The notes under the pieces are model-generated. The model saw only the letters and a program-made list of their open reading frames with translations. It was not told the DNA's origin and did no database searches. A program made the translations under genes and the position numbers. From Polaromonas sp. AER18D-145 (lineage in GTDB: Bacteria > Pseudomonadota > Gammaproteobacteria > Burkholderiales > Burkholderiaceae_C), in contig NZ_NBZV01000014.1 of the NCBI RefSeq assembly GCF_002379095.1, forward strand, positions 27,080-91,079: DNA of 64,000 nt. The letters run 5' to 3'. Each line of letters starts with the position of its first letter. The first letter of the stretch is position 1. Positions 43,720 to 52,050 of this stretch are shown here, piece by piece.

Positions 43720-45246
43720 CTACATGACCGCGCCGACTTGCCAGGGCACGAATTCGTTTTGCCCGTAGCCGTGTTGTTCGCTTTTGCTCTGCGCGCCCGA
43801 GGCGGTGGCCAGCACCATGTCGAAAATCCGCTGGCCCATCTCCTGGACCGACACACCGCCGTCGATGATCTCGCCGCAGTTGATGTCCATGTCCTCTTCC
43901 TGGCGTTGCCACAGTGCCGAGTTGGTGGCGAGTTTGAGCGAGGGCGAGGGCGCGCAGCCATAGGCCGAGCCGCGTCCGGTGGTGAAGCAGATCAGGTTGG
44001 CGCCGCCGGCCACCTGGCCGGTGGCGCTGACCGGGTCGTAGCCCGGCGTGTCCATGTAGACAAAGCCGTGCGCGCCCACCGGTTCGGCGTATTCGTACAC
44101 CGCTTCGAGGTTGCTGGTGCCGCCCTTGGCCACGGCGCCCAGCGACTTTTCGAGAATCGTGGTCAGGCCGCCGGCCTTGTTGCCGGGCGAGGGGTTGTTG
44201 TTCATCTCGCCTTCATTGATCTCGGTGTAGTGCTCCCACCATTTGATGCGGGCGATCAGCTTTTCGGCAATCTCGGGGCGCACCGCGCGGCGTGTCAGCA
44301 GGTGCTCGGCGCCGTAAATTTCGGGGGTTTCGCTGAGGATGGCGGTACCGCCATGCGCCACCAGCAAGTCCACCGCCGCACCCAGCGCCGGATTCGCGCT
44401 GATGCCCGAATAACCGTCGGAGCCGCCGCACTGCAGGCCGATGGTGATGTGGGCCGCGCTGCAGGGTTCGCGCTTCACGGCATTGGCGCGCGGCAGCATC
44501 TCTTTGATCAGGGCAATCCCCTTGTCCACCGTCTTGCGCGTGCCGCCGGTGTCCTGGATGTTGAAGACGCGGAAGTTGTCGCCTTCGCGCAGCGCGCTGT
44601 GCGCCAGCCAGGCGTTGATCTGGTTGGCCTCGCAGCCCAGGCCGACTACCAGCACGCCGGCAAAGTTGGCATGGGTGGCGTAGCCTGCCAGCGTGCGCTC
44701 GAGGATCTGCATGCCCATGCCCTCGGTGTCCATGCCGCAGCCGGTGCCGTGCGTCAGCGCGACCACGCCGTCCACGTTGGGAAAGTCCTTCAGCGCGGCC
44801 GGGTTGTTTTGCCGCGAAAAATGGTCGGCGATGGCACGCGCGGCGGTCGCCGAGCAGTTGACGCTGGACAGGATGCCGATGTAGTTGCGCGTCGCCACGC
44901 GGCCGTCGGCCCGCTTGATGCCCATGAAGGTGGCCTCGCGCCGCGGGACGGCGGGTTTCACGTCGGCACCAATCGCATAGTCGCGCGCAAAGTCGCCCTT
45001 GTCGGGCCCCATGTCGAGGTTGTGCGTGTGTACATGCTCACCGGGCGTAATTGCCTTGCTGGCAAAACCGATGATCTGGTTGTAGCGCCGCACCGCCTCG
45101 CCGGCGGCCAGTGCGCGCGTGGCGACCTTGTGGCCGGGCGGGATCAGGCCCTTGACGGTGATGTTTTCGACCTGGGTGCCGCCCACGAGCTGGGCGCGGG
45201 CAATCAGGACGTCGTCGGCGGGATGAAGGCGGATAAAAGGGGTCAT
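43720..45246 (-). CDS. UxaA-family hydrolase/dehydratase (altronate/galactarate dehydratase-like)
   Basis: The 508-residue protein combines an N-terminal SAF domain (about 10-85, DVLIARAQLVGGTQVENITV) with the large GD_AH catalytic region: GIKRADGRVATRNYIGILSSVNCSA, THGTGCGMDTEG, LVVGLGCEANQI, GLQCGGSDGYSGISANPA and FTTGRGSAYGCAPSPSLKLATN. The family dehydrates aldonic or aldaric acids with iron. Substrate cannot be fixed from sequence. It is 24 bases downstream of the TRAP large permease, and the same operon carries the transporter, which supports a sugar-acid role. Confidence 0.9.
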   Translation of the reverse strand: MTPFIRLHPADDVLIARAQLVGGTQVENITVKGLIPPGHKVATRALAAGEAVRRYNQIIGFASKAITPGEHVHTHNLDMGPDKGDFARDYAIGADVKPAVPRREATFMGIKRADGRVATRNYIGILSSVNCSATAARAIADHFSRQNNPAALKDFPNVDGVVALTHGTGCGMDTEGMGMQILERTLAGYATHANFAGVLVVGLGCEANQINAWLAHSALREGDNFRVFNIQDTGGTRKTVDKGIALIKEMLPRANAVKREPCSAAHITIGLQCGGSDGYSGISANPALGAAVDLLVAHGGTAILSETPEIYGAEHLLTRRAVRPEIAEKLIARIKWWEHYTEINEGEMNNNPSPGNKAGGLTTILEKSLGAVAKGGTSNLEAVYEYAEPVGAHGFVYMDTPGYDPVSATGQVAGGANLICFTTGRGSAYGCAPSPSLKLATNSALWQRQEEDMDINCGEIIDGGVSVQEMGQRIFDMVLATASGAQSKSEQHGYGQNEFVPWQVGAVM

Positions 45247-45270
45247 GGTGGGTTCGGGTCGAAGGGAATT

Positions 45271-46665
45271 TCAGTAAACCATTTTTGGCAGCCAGAGCAC
45301 CAGTTTCGGAAAATAGGTGATGATGGCCAGCGAGCCGAGCAGGGGCACGAGCCAGGGCAGGATGGCGATGGTGGTGCGCTCGACCGAAAGCTTGGCCACC
45401 CGTGCCAGAACAAACAGCACCATGCCCATCGGCGGATGCAGCAGGCCTATCATCAGGTTGAGCACCATCACCAGGCCGAAGTGAACCAGGTCAATGCCCA
45501 GTTGCTGGCAGATCGGCACAAGAATGGGGACCAGGATGGTGATGGCGGCGGTGGGTTCGAGAAAGCAGCCGACAAACAGCATCAACATGTTGGCCAGCAG
45601 CAGGAACACCCAGGGTTCCTTGGTGAAACCGAGCACCCATTCGGAAATCGCCGCGGTGATGCCGGTGGCGGTGAGCATCCAGCCGAAGATGCTGGCGGCC
45701 GCCACGATGAACAGCACGGTGGCGGTGGTTTCCACCGTGTCCAGGCAGACCTTGACGAACATTTTCCAGTTCAGTGTGCGGTACCAGGCCAGGCCCAGCA
45801 CCATGGCCCAGAGGCAGGCGGCAATGGCGCCTTCGGTGGGCGTGAAGATGCCGGTGGTCATGCCGCCTATCAGCAGCACCGGCGTCATGATGGGCAGGAC
45901 GGCCTGGAAGTTGAAAAACTTGTCGGCGGCAAACAGCACGATCAGGCCGGCAAACACGGTGATCTGCGGCGGGAAGCCCGCCTTGGTGATCAGCAGCCAG
46001 AGCGCCAGCGGCCAGCCGGCCACCACCAGGGTTTCGACCAGCGCCTTGATCACGCGGGGCCACTCGAACTTGATGTCGGCGCCCCAGCCGTTTTTGTGGG
46101 CGAAGTAGGCCACGGTCAGCATCATCAGCACGGCCATCAGGATGCCCGGCAGGATGCCGGCCAGAAACAGCGCCCCGACACTGACGTTGGCCATCATCCC
46201 GTAAATCACGAAGGGCAGGCTGGGCGGAATGATGGGCCCGAGCGTGGCCGACGCTGCCGTCACGCCGACGGCAAACTCCTTGCTGTAGCCGTGGTCGGTC
46301 ATGGCCTTGATCTCGATGGTGCCCAGGCCCGCGGCGTCGGCAATTGCGGTGCCGCTCATGCCGGCGAACACCACCGAACCCACCACATTCACATGGCCCA
46401 GGCCGCCCTTGAGCCAGCCGACCAGCGCCAGCGCATAGTTGTAGATGCGGTTGGTGATGCCGGCATTGTTCATCAGGTTGCCGGCCAGGATGAAAAACGG
46501 AACCGCCAGCAGCGGAAAGCTGTCGATGCCGCTGACCATGCGGTGGATCACCACGAAAGCCGGCAGGGTGCCCGTCCACCAGATGTAAAGCAGGGCCGAA
46601 CCCGCCATCGCGATGGCCACCGGAATGCCGCCACTCATGAGCAGCAGGAAAATGATTTTGAGCAT
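45271..46665 (-). CDS. dctM: TRAP transporter large permease (DctM-type)
   Basis: The 464-residue membrane protein has about 12 transmembrane segments. Family motifs are LLMSGGIPVAIAMAGSALLY, SGIDSFPLLAVPFFILAGNLMNNAGIT, VVGSVVFAGMSGTAIADAAGLG and LGPIIPPSLPFVIYG. It is the sodium-coupled translocation subunit for an organic acid delivered by DctP. It is 12 bases downstream of the small subunit gene. Confidence 0.95.
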   Translation of the reverse strand: MLKIIFLLLMSGGIPVAIAMAGSALLYIWWTGTLPAFVVIHRMVSGIDSFPLLAVPFFILAGNLMNNAGITNRIYNYALALVGWLKGGLGHVNVVGSVVFAGMSGTAIADAAGLGTIEIKAMTDHGYSKEFAVGVTAASATLGPIIPPSLPFVIYGMMANVSVGALFLAGILPGILMAVLMMLTVAYFAHKNGWGADIKFEWPRVIKALVETLVVAGWPLALWLLITKAGFPPQITVFAGLIVLFAADKFFNFQAVLPIMTPVLLIGGMTTGIFTPTEGAIAACLWAMVLGLAWYRTLNWKMFVKVCLDTVETTATVLFIVAAASIFGWMLTATGITAAISEWVLGFTKEPWVFLLLANMLMLFVGCFLEPTAAITILVPILVPICQQLGIDLVHFGLVMVLNLMIGLLHPPMGMVLFVLARVAKLSVERTTIAILPWLVPLLGSLAIITYFPKLVLWLPKMVY

Positions 46666-46677
46666 GGTATGTAGGTC

Positions 46678-47247
46678 TTATTTGTCGTCCATCGAGGACT
46701 CGGGACGTTCGAGAACGGAATAGCCGCGCCGGTGGTGGAACAGCGCAATCTGGACGGAGCGGAAGGCCATGGCGGCAAAGCCCAGCAGGCAAATGCCGTA
46801 AACCCAGTTCATGGGCAGATCGACCATGGTCATGCGCGAATTGCTGCCCAGCTTGAGCATCATCATCACGGTCAGCACGGCGGCGGTGGCGAAGAAACCC
46901 ACGCGCAGCACATCGACGGCGGTTGCCATGGCGCGTGCCATCGCCCTGGGCATGAACTTGTAGAAGAAGTCCACCTGGATGTGGTTGTTCTTGACGACAC
47001 CTATGGTTGCGCCGGTGAAGACCACGGCGATCAGCAGGTAACGTGCGATCTCCTCGGTCCAGGCCGCCGAGTCGTTGAGCACATAGCGGGTAAAAAACTG
47101 GTAGAACACCGTGACACCCAGGATCCAGAAGAAGCCCAGCGCCACCCAGGCTTCCAGTTTGGTGCCGGAAAGGTCCACCGCTTCGTCCTGCGCGTGGAAC
47201 TGTCCGTCCGCCCCCATCACGGGGGCCATGTCGTCAATGGTTTCCAT
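46678..47247 (-). CDS. dctQ: TRAP transporter small permease (DctQ-type)
   Basis: The 189-residue protein has four transmembrane segments; the core reads WILGVTVFYQFFTRYVLNDSAAWTEEIARYLLIAVVFTGA, then NNHIQVDFFYKFMP, all typical of DctQ. The ATG at 47247 (METIDDMAPV) is chosen; the frame is open further upstream through a GC-rich hairpin that belongs to the intercistronic region. It partners DctM. Confidence 0.92.
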   Translation of the reverse strand: METIDDMAPVMGADGQFHAQDEAVDLSGTKLEAWVALGFFWILGVTVFYQFFTRYVLNDSAAWTEEIARYLLIAVVFTGATIGVVKNNHIQVDFFYKFMPRAMARAMATAVDVLRVGFFATAAVLTVMMMLKLGSNSRMTMVDLPMNWVYGICLLGFAAMAFRSVQIALFHHRRGYSVLERPESSMDDK

Positions 47248-47331
47248 GTCGGTGTTGCCTTTTGTCGCTTGTCTTTTGAGAAGAAAAATGCCGGTTGCGG
47301 TCGGTATCGGCAACACGAGCTGTCCGATCCG

Positions 47332-47360
47332 GCGAGGGGTCCCGGCCCGGGACCCCTCGC
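47332..47360 (-). terminator. Strong intercistronic hairpin between dctP and dctQ
   Basis: A perfect 14-bp inverted repeat (GCGAGGGGTCCCGG with CCGGGACCCCTCGC, one base between) begins seven bases after the dctP stop. No T-run follows. Such hairpins after binding-protein genes usually protect the upstream message or reduce read-through, giving more DctP than DctQM. Confidence 0.75.
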
Positions 47361-47366
47361 GGGCGA

Positions 47367-48353
47367 TCACTTGAGGGCGATGATGCGGTCCCAGTCCTTC
47401 TTGTCGAGCTTCATGGATTCGAAGGTGATGGCCTTGAGCACGCGCTGCTGGAAGTCGGCGCGGTCAACCGTCACCACGTTGTTGCCCTTTTTCTTGAACT
47501 CTTCCACCAGCTCGCCTTCACGCTTGCGGATGTCGTTGGTGGCCTTTTCGGCGGCTTCCTGTGTGACGTCGGCGAGCAGCTTTTGCTCGGCCGGCGACAG
47601 CCTGGCCATGGTGCCGGGCGAAATCACCGTGAGCAGCGCGTCGGAGATGTGGCCGGTCAGGATGATGTTCTTCTGCACTTCATAGAACTTCTTGGCTTCG
47701 ATGGTCGGTAGCGGATTTTCCTGCGCATCCACGGTGCCGTTCTGCAGCGCCAGGTAGACCTCGGCGAAGGCGATGGGTGTCGGGTTGGCGCCGCAGGCGC
47801 GCGGCAGCGCGGTGTAGGCCGGCGAATCGGGCACCCGCATCTTCAGGCCCTTCATCTGGTCGCAGTTGGTGAACAGCTTGTTGCTGGTGGCATGGCGCGC
47901 GCCATAGTAGGTCAGCGCGGTCACCGTGTTGCCGGTGGCCTTTTTGTAGCCCTCGGTCAGTTCCTTGAAGACATCGCTCTTGCCGTACTTGACCACATGG
48001 TCTGCGTCGCGGAAGGTGAACGGGTAGTAACTGACGGCCAGGCGCGGAAAGGAGTTGGACGCGAAGGATGCGCCGGTCAGGATGATGTCCACCGTGCCGA
48101 GTTGCAGGCCCTGGTTGATGTCGCTTTCCTTGCCCAGGCTGGAAGCCGGGAAGACCTGGATCTCGTACTTGCCGTTGGTGCGTTTCTTGAACTCGTCGGC
48201 CGCCCAGACCGACCACTTGTGGTAGGGCTCGGACGTTTCATAGACGTGCGCCCATTTCAGTTTGGTCTGCGCATTGGCAATGCCAAATGTGCCCAGGGTG
48301 CCCGCCATAATTGCGCAGCATGCTATTGTTTTAAGAGCAAATCGTTTCGTCAT
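47367..48353 (-). CDS. dctP: TRAP transporter substrate-binding protein (DctP-type)
   Basis: The 328-residue protein has a Sec signal peptide (MTKRFALKTIACCAIMAGTL..., cleavage likely after GIANAQ near residue 29). The mature part shows LKWAHVYETSEPYHKWSVWAADEF, VFPASSLGKESDINQGLQLGTVD, the conserved Arg region KGLKMRVPDSPAYT and QNGTVDAQENPLPTI. It binds a carboxylate solute in the periplasm, probably a sugar acid given its neighbours. The ATG at 48353 is chosen for the signal peptide. Confidence 0.94.
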   Translation of the reverse strand: MTKRFALKTIACCAIMAGTLGTFGIANAQTKLKWAHVYETSEPYHKWSVWAADEFKKRTNGKYEIQVFPASSLGKESDINQGLQLGTVDIILTGASFASNSFPRLAVSYYPFTFRDADHVVKYGKSDVFKELTEGYKKATGNTVTALTYYGARHATSNKLFTNCDQMKGLKMRVPDSPAYTALPRACGANPTPIAFAEVYLALQNGTVDAQENPLPTIEAKKFYEVQKNIILTGHISDALLTVISPGTMARLSPAEQKLLADVTQEAAEKATNDIRKREGELVEEFKKKGNNVVTVDRADFQQRVLKAITFESMKLDKKDWDRIIALK

Positions 48354-48408
48354 GTTGTCTCCTCGGTTAAAAGAATGGGTGGAAAAGGTGAACTGCCGGG
48401 CGCTTCCT

Positions 48409-49128
48409 TCAGCTTGTCTTCGCGCGGCGCCAGCTCGCGCTGAATCGGGAATGGGACTTGTCCATGTGGGCATGCATCGCCGTGCGGGCGGCGGGGCCGT
48501 CGTGTGCGCAGATGGCAGCCAGGATCGCTTCGTGTTCGGCAATCGCCGATTGCCATGATTTCATCGTCTCGAAGTAGCCGGTCAGGCGCGTGAACAGCGG
48601 GCCGCGGCGGGAGTCCCAGAAACTCTGCACGGTTTCGATCAGCACCACGTTGCCGCAAGCCTCGACAATCGCGCTGTGGAAGGCCCGGTCGCCGTCCAGC
48701 GGCAACACGCCGCGGTTGGCGTCGGTGACCATGGCGTCAATGGCGGCGCGCATGGCGTCAATGTCCTTGCGCCTGGCCTGGAGAGCGGCCATCGAGGCGA
48801 CCTCCCCCTCCACCACGCGGCGCGCGCGTATCAATTCCAGGGGCCCCCATTCGGTCAGTGCCACCTGCGGCCCCTTGGACCGGCTGGCCCGCACCGACCG
48901 GTCCAGCACATACACGCCGGAGCCGGTTCGCACCTCGACCCAGCCTTCGACTTCCATGGCGATGAGGGCTTCCCGCACCGACGGCCGGCTCACACCAAGC
49001 TGTTTGGCCAGGTCGCGTTCTGCCGGCAGGCGTGTGCCGGCCGCAAATTCCCCCTTGCTGATCAGCGAGCGCAGCTGCTCGGCGATCTGGCGGTAAAGGC
49101 GTTGCGGTTCGACGGTTTGCAGCGGCAT
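48409..49128 (-). CDS. FadR-subfamily GntR transcriptional regulator
   Basis: The 239-residue protein has an N-terminal winged helix (LYRQIAEQLRSLISKGEFAAGTRLPAERDLAKQLGVSRPSVREALIAME) and a C-terminal FCD ligand domain with metal-binding residues expected in DRAFHSAIVEACGN and SAIAEHEAILAAI. It belongs to the UxuR/LldR-like group that senses sugar or hydroxy acids. It is first in the minus-strand operon and is divergent from the dehydratase gene. A FadR-type operator lies 43-61 bases upstream of its start. Confidence 0.92.
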   Translation of the reverse strand: MPLQTVEPQRLYRQIAEQLRSLISKGEFAAGTRLPAERDLAKQLGVSRPSVREALIAMEVEGWVEVRTGSGVYVLDRSVRASRSKGPQVALTEWGPLELIRARRVVEGEVASMAALQARRKDIDAMRAAIDAMVTDANRGVLPLDGDRAFHSAIVEACGNVVLIETVQSFWDSRRGPLFTRLTGYFETMKSWQSAIAEHEAILAAICAHDGPAARTAMHAHMDKSHSRFSASWRRAKTS

Positions 49129-49166
49129 TTTTTCAGTGCGCGAAGGAATTAAGGGTTAGCCAGAAG

Positions 49167-49194
49167 TGGACAAGTGGTCAGACCAATTGATAAT
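49167..49194 (+). promoter_or_regulatory. Candidate promoter for the plus-strand catabolic genes
   Basis: TGGACA (49167-49172) and GATAAT (49189-49194) are separated by 16 bases. The FadR-type palindrome lies almost exactly between the two boxes, so a bound repressor would block RNA polymerase. Confidence 0.5.
49171..49189. promoter_or_regulatory. FadR/GntR-type operator
   Basis: CAAGTGGTCAGACCAATTG is palindromic at 16 of 18 arm positions with the core TGGTCAGACCA, close to the E. coli FadR consensus AACTGGTCNGACCAGTT. It lies in the 131-bp gap between the divergent gntR-type regulator and the enolase-superfamily gene and probably controls both directions. Confidence 0.75.
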
Positions 49195-49259
49195 CCCATG
49201 ATTCCAGTCCTTCCGGCCATCCGGCTAAACCCTGTAATGATTTTTCTCTGCGTTCGCCC

Positions 49260-50375
49260 ATGACTGCACCTGTCACGATTAAATCCATCCGCTTGCGGCA
49301 GGTCAACCTGCCGCCCAAAGTCGTGCGCACCGACGCCATCCAGTCCTTTGTGACGCAGGAGACCCTGCTGCTCACCCTGTGCTGCAGCGACGGCGTGGAG
49401 GGCACCGGTTATGCCTACACCATAGGCACCGGCGGCTCGTCGGTCATGGCCTTGCTGCATGACCATCTGGCGCCGCGTCTGCTGGGCCGCAATCCGCTGC
49501 ATGTCGAGGCGATCTGGAAAGACCTGTTTTTTCACACCCATGCCACCGCTGTGGGGGCCATCACCAGCCTGGCGCTGGCCTGTGTGGACACCGCCTTGTG
49601 GGACTGGCGCGCGCGCCGCCAGGACTTGCCCCTGTGGCAGTTGCTCGGTGGCGCGCAATCACGCGTCCCGGTGTACACGACCGAGGGCGGCTGGCTGCAC
49701 CTGGGTGCCGACGAACTGGTGGCGCAGACGCTGGCAGCCCAGGCCCAGGGGTTTCGGGGCGCGAAGATCAAGGTGGGCAGGCCGCATGTCAGCGAAGACG
49801 TGGCGCGGCTGTCCGCCGTGCGTGAGGCCGTCGGCCCGGGCTTCGACATCATGGTCGACGCGAACCAGGGCTTCAACCGCCCGGAAGCCTTGCGCCGTGC
49901 GGCTGCCTTTGCAGGGCTGGATCTCGCCTGGCTGGAGGAGCCCATGGCGGCAGAAGATGTGTCGGGCCACAGGCAACTGCGTGCCCAGACGGCCATCCCG
50001 GTTGCCGTGGGTGAGTCGCTGTACCACCTGAGCCAGTTTCGCGAATACCTGGAACAGGGCGCCTGCAGCATTGTCCAGCCCGACGTGGCGCGTATTGGCG
50101 GCATCACGCCATGGATCAAGGTGGCCCATCTGGCCGAAGGTTTCGGCGTGCCCGTGTGTCCGCATTTCCTGATGGAGCTGCATGTGAGCCTGTGCGCCGC
50201 GGTTCCCAATGCGGCGTGGGTTGAATACATCCCGCAGCTCGACGACATCACGACCAGCCGCATCCGGGTCGAGGGCGGTTATGCCTGGCCGTCGGATACG
50301 CCGGGCCTGGGCATTGCGTGGGACTGGCCTGTCATCGAAAAACGGCAGCTTGCCGACACCATCCTGAATCAATAA
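49260..50375 (+). CDS. Mandelate racemase/muconate lactonizing enzyme family dehydratase
   Basis: The 371-residue enolase-superfamily enzyme has an N-terminal capping domain and a barrel with GAKIKVG (KxK bases), the metal ligands Asp in IMVDANQGFNR, Glu in WLEEPMAAED and Glu in VAVGESL, and a late His in VCPHFLMELH. This layout fits acid-sugar dehydratases such as those for L-fuconate or L-rhamnonate. The exact substrate is not visible. It starts the plus-strand half of the cluster. Confidence 0.88.
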   Translation: MTAPVTIKSIRLRQVNLPPKVVRTDAIQSFVTQETLLLTLCCSDGVEGTGYAYTIGTGGSSVMALLHDHLAPRLLGRNPLHVEAIWKDLFFHTHATAVGAITSLALACVDTALWDWRARRQDLPLWQLLGGAQSRVPVYTTEGGWLHLGADELVAQTLAAQAQGFRGAKIKVGRPHVSEDVARLSAVREAVGPGFDIMVDANQGFNRPEALRRAAAFAGLDLAWLEEPMAAEDVSGHRQLRAQTAIPVAVGESLYHLSQFREYLEQGACSIVQPDVARIGGITPWIKVAHLAEGFGVPVCPHFLMELHVSLCAAVPNAAWVEYIPQLDDITTSRIRVEGGYAWPSDTPGLGIAWDWPVIEKRQLADTILNQ

Positions 50376-50393
50376 ATTAACCAAGGAAAAGGC

Positions 50394-51137
50394 ATGAGAC
50401 TTCAAGGGAAAACCGCACTGATCACGGCCGCAGGCCAGGGCATAGGCAAGGCCAGCGCGCTGGCCATGGCGGCAGAAGGCGCGCAGGTCTGGGCGACCGA
50501 CGTCAACGCGAAGCTGCTGGACAGTTATGCGGGCATGCCCAATATCCGGACCATGGCGCTGGACGTGCTCGACAAGGCGGCCATCCAGAAGGCGATCGCC
50601 GGGCTGCCCGCGCTCGATGTGCTGTTCAACTGCGCGGGTTTTGTGCACGCCGGCACCGTCCTGCAGGCTACCGACGATGAGTGGGAATTCGCTTTCAACC
50701 TCAATGTGCGTTCGCAGTTCTGGACCATCCAGGCCGCCTTGCCGCGCATGCTCGCGAACAACGGCGGCAAGGGCAGCGGCAGCATCATCAACATGGCCAG
50801 TGTCGTCAGCATCAAGGGCCTGCCCAACCGTTTTGTGTATGGCGCGTCCAAGGCGGCGGTGATCGGCCTGACCAAAAGTGTGGCGGCCGACTTTGTGATG
50901 CAGGGCATACGCTGCAACTGCATCTGCCCCGGCACCGTCGATACGCCCTCGCTGCAGGACCGCATCAATGTGTTTGAAGATCCGGCGGAAGCGCGCAGGA
51001 ATTTCATTGCGCGCCAGCCCATGGGTCGGCTTGCCCAGGCTCACGAGATTGCTCCCGTCGTGACCTTTCTGGCCAGCGACGAAGCGGCGTTTGTCACCGG
51101 CCAGCACTACAACATCGACGGCGGCATGACGATATGA
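50394..51137 (+). CDS. SDR oxidoreductase, 2-keto-3-deoxy-L-fuconate dehydrogenase-like
   Basis: The 247-residue classical SDR has LITAAGQGIGKASALAMA, NCAGFVHAGTVLQ, the Ser in INMASVVSIKG and YGASK in FVYGASKAAVIGLTKSVA. NRFVYGASK, CNCICPGTVDTPSL and HYNIDGGMTI are typical of the KDF dehydrogenase/BDH2 group, which oxidises 2-keto-3-deoxy-L-fuconate to the 2,4-diketo acid. It is preceded by AAGGAAA and overlaps the next SDR by four bases (ATGA). Confidence 0.85.
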   Translation: MRLQGKTALITAAGQGIGKASALAMAAEGAQVWATDVNAKLLDSYAGMPNIRTMALDVLDKAAIQKAIAGLPALDVLFNCAGFVHAGTVLQATDDEWEFAFNLNVRSQFWTIQAALPRMLANNGGKGSGSIINMASVVSIKGLPNRFVYGASKAAVIGLTKSVAADFVMQGIRCNCICPGTVDTPSLQDRINVFEDPAEARRNFIARQPMGRLAQAHEIAPVVTFLASDEAAFVTGQHYNIDGGMTI

Positions 51138-51880
51138 ACCAGCTCGACTTCCAGGGCCGGCACGCGGTGGTCACCGGTGGCGCCACCGGCCTGGGCTACG
51201 CCATTGCGCAGCGGCTGATCCAGTCCGGTGGCAGTGTCACGCTGTGGGACCGTGACGAAACGGCGGCAAAGCAGGCGGTGGCCGCGCTGGGTCCGCGGGC
51301 CTCGGCGGTGGCGGTGGACGTGTCGCAGCATGCCTCGGTAAGCGCCGCGGTCCAGGCGACATTGCGCTTGGCCCCGAAGGTCGATGCGCTGGTCAACAGC
51401 GCCGGCGTGACCGGCCCCAACGTCAAGCTCTGGGACTACCCGGTCGACGCGTGGGAGCAGGTGATGGCCGTCAACCTCAACGGCCTGTTCCTGTGCTGCC
51501 GCGAATGGGCGCCGCACCTGCGCGCCAACAACTACGGCCGCATCGTCAACATCGCCTCGGTGGCCGGCAAGGACGGCAACCCGAATGCCAGCGCCTACAG
51601 TGCCAGCAAGGCGGCGGTGATTGCGCTGACCAAGTCGCTGGGCAAGGAGCTCGCCGACACGGGCGTGCGTGTCAACTGTGTCACGCCGGCCGCCGTGAAG
51701 ACCGCCATTTTTGACCAGATGTCGCCGGAGCACATTGCCTTCATGCTGTCGAAAATACCGATGGGCCGCTTCGGCACGCCTGACGAGGTGGCGGCCATGG
51801 TCGGCTGGCTGTGCACCGAAGATTGCTCATTCTCGACCGGCGCGGTGTTCGATCTGTCGGGCGGCCGCTCCACCTACTGA
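51134..51880 (+). CDS. SDR oxidoreductase, FabG-like
   Basis: The 248-residue classical SDR has AVVTGGATGLGYAIAQRL, VNSAGVTGPN, IVNIASVAGKDGNPNASAYSASKAAV with the Ser/Tyr/Lys set, and a C-terminal VFDLSGGRSTY. It may act as a sugar or sugar-acid dehydrogenase in the same pathway, for example oxidising the free sugar to the lactone (inference). It is translationally coupled to the preceding SDR. Confidence 0.83.
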   Translation: MNQLDFQGRHAVVTGGATGLGYAIAQRLIQSGGSVTLWDRDETAAKQAVAALGPRASAVAVDVSQHASVSAAVQATLRLAPKVDALVNSAGVTGPNVKLWDYPVDAWEQVMAVNLNGLFLCCREWAPHLRANNYGRIVNIASVAGKDGNPNASAYSASKAAVIALTKSLGKELADTGVRVNCVTPAAVKTAIFDQMSPEHIAFMLSKIPMGRFGTPDEVAAMVGWLCTEDCSFSTGAVFDLSGGRSTY

Positions 51881-51900
51881 TGGGGACATCCATCAATCCG

Positions 51901-52003
51901 ATTCTCGGGCGCATTGCAGCGTTGCGCGGTGCTCGGAATCCTCATGCACCCAAGTGCATTCCGGTTCCTGCGCTCCGTGCGCCTCGCCCTGCATCCCGAT
52001 AAT
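51901..52003 (+). repeat. Structured intergenic repeat, copy 2
   Basis: The outer arms ATTCTCGGG (51901-51909) and CCCGATAAT (51995-52003) pair at eight of nine positions. The inner hairpin is ATGCAC-ccaa-GTGCAT (51944-51959). The conserved core GTTGCGCGGTGCTCG, AATCCTCA, TTCCGGTT matches copies 1 and 3. It begins 20 bases after the upstream SDR stop and fills most of the 170-bp gap. Confidence 0.82.
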
Positions 52004-52050
52004 CGAATTGCTGGACGCCCCATTTCCCCCTCTTTTTAAAAGGAAAAACC

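Noticed and set aside
43708..46674. A 988-codon open frame on the plus strand across the dehydratase and TRAP genes
   Set aside because: It is antisense to well-recognised genes, is rich in His/Gln/Gly/Ala with no domain, and arises from GC-rich codon bias on the opposite strand.
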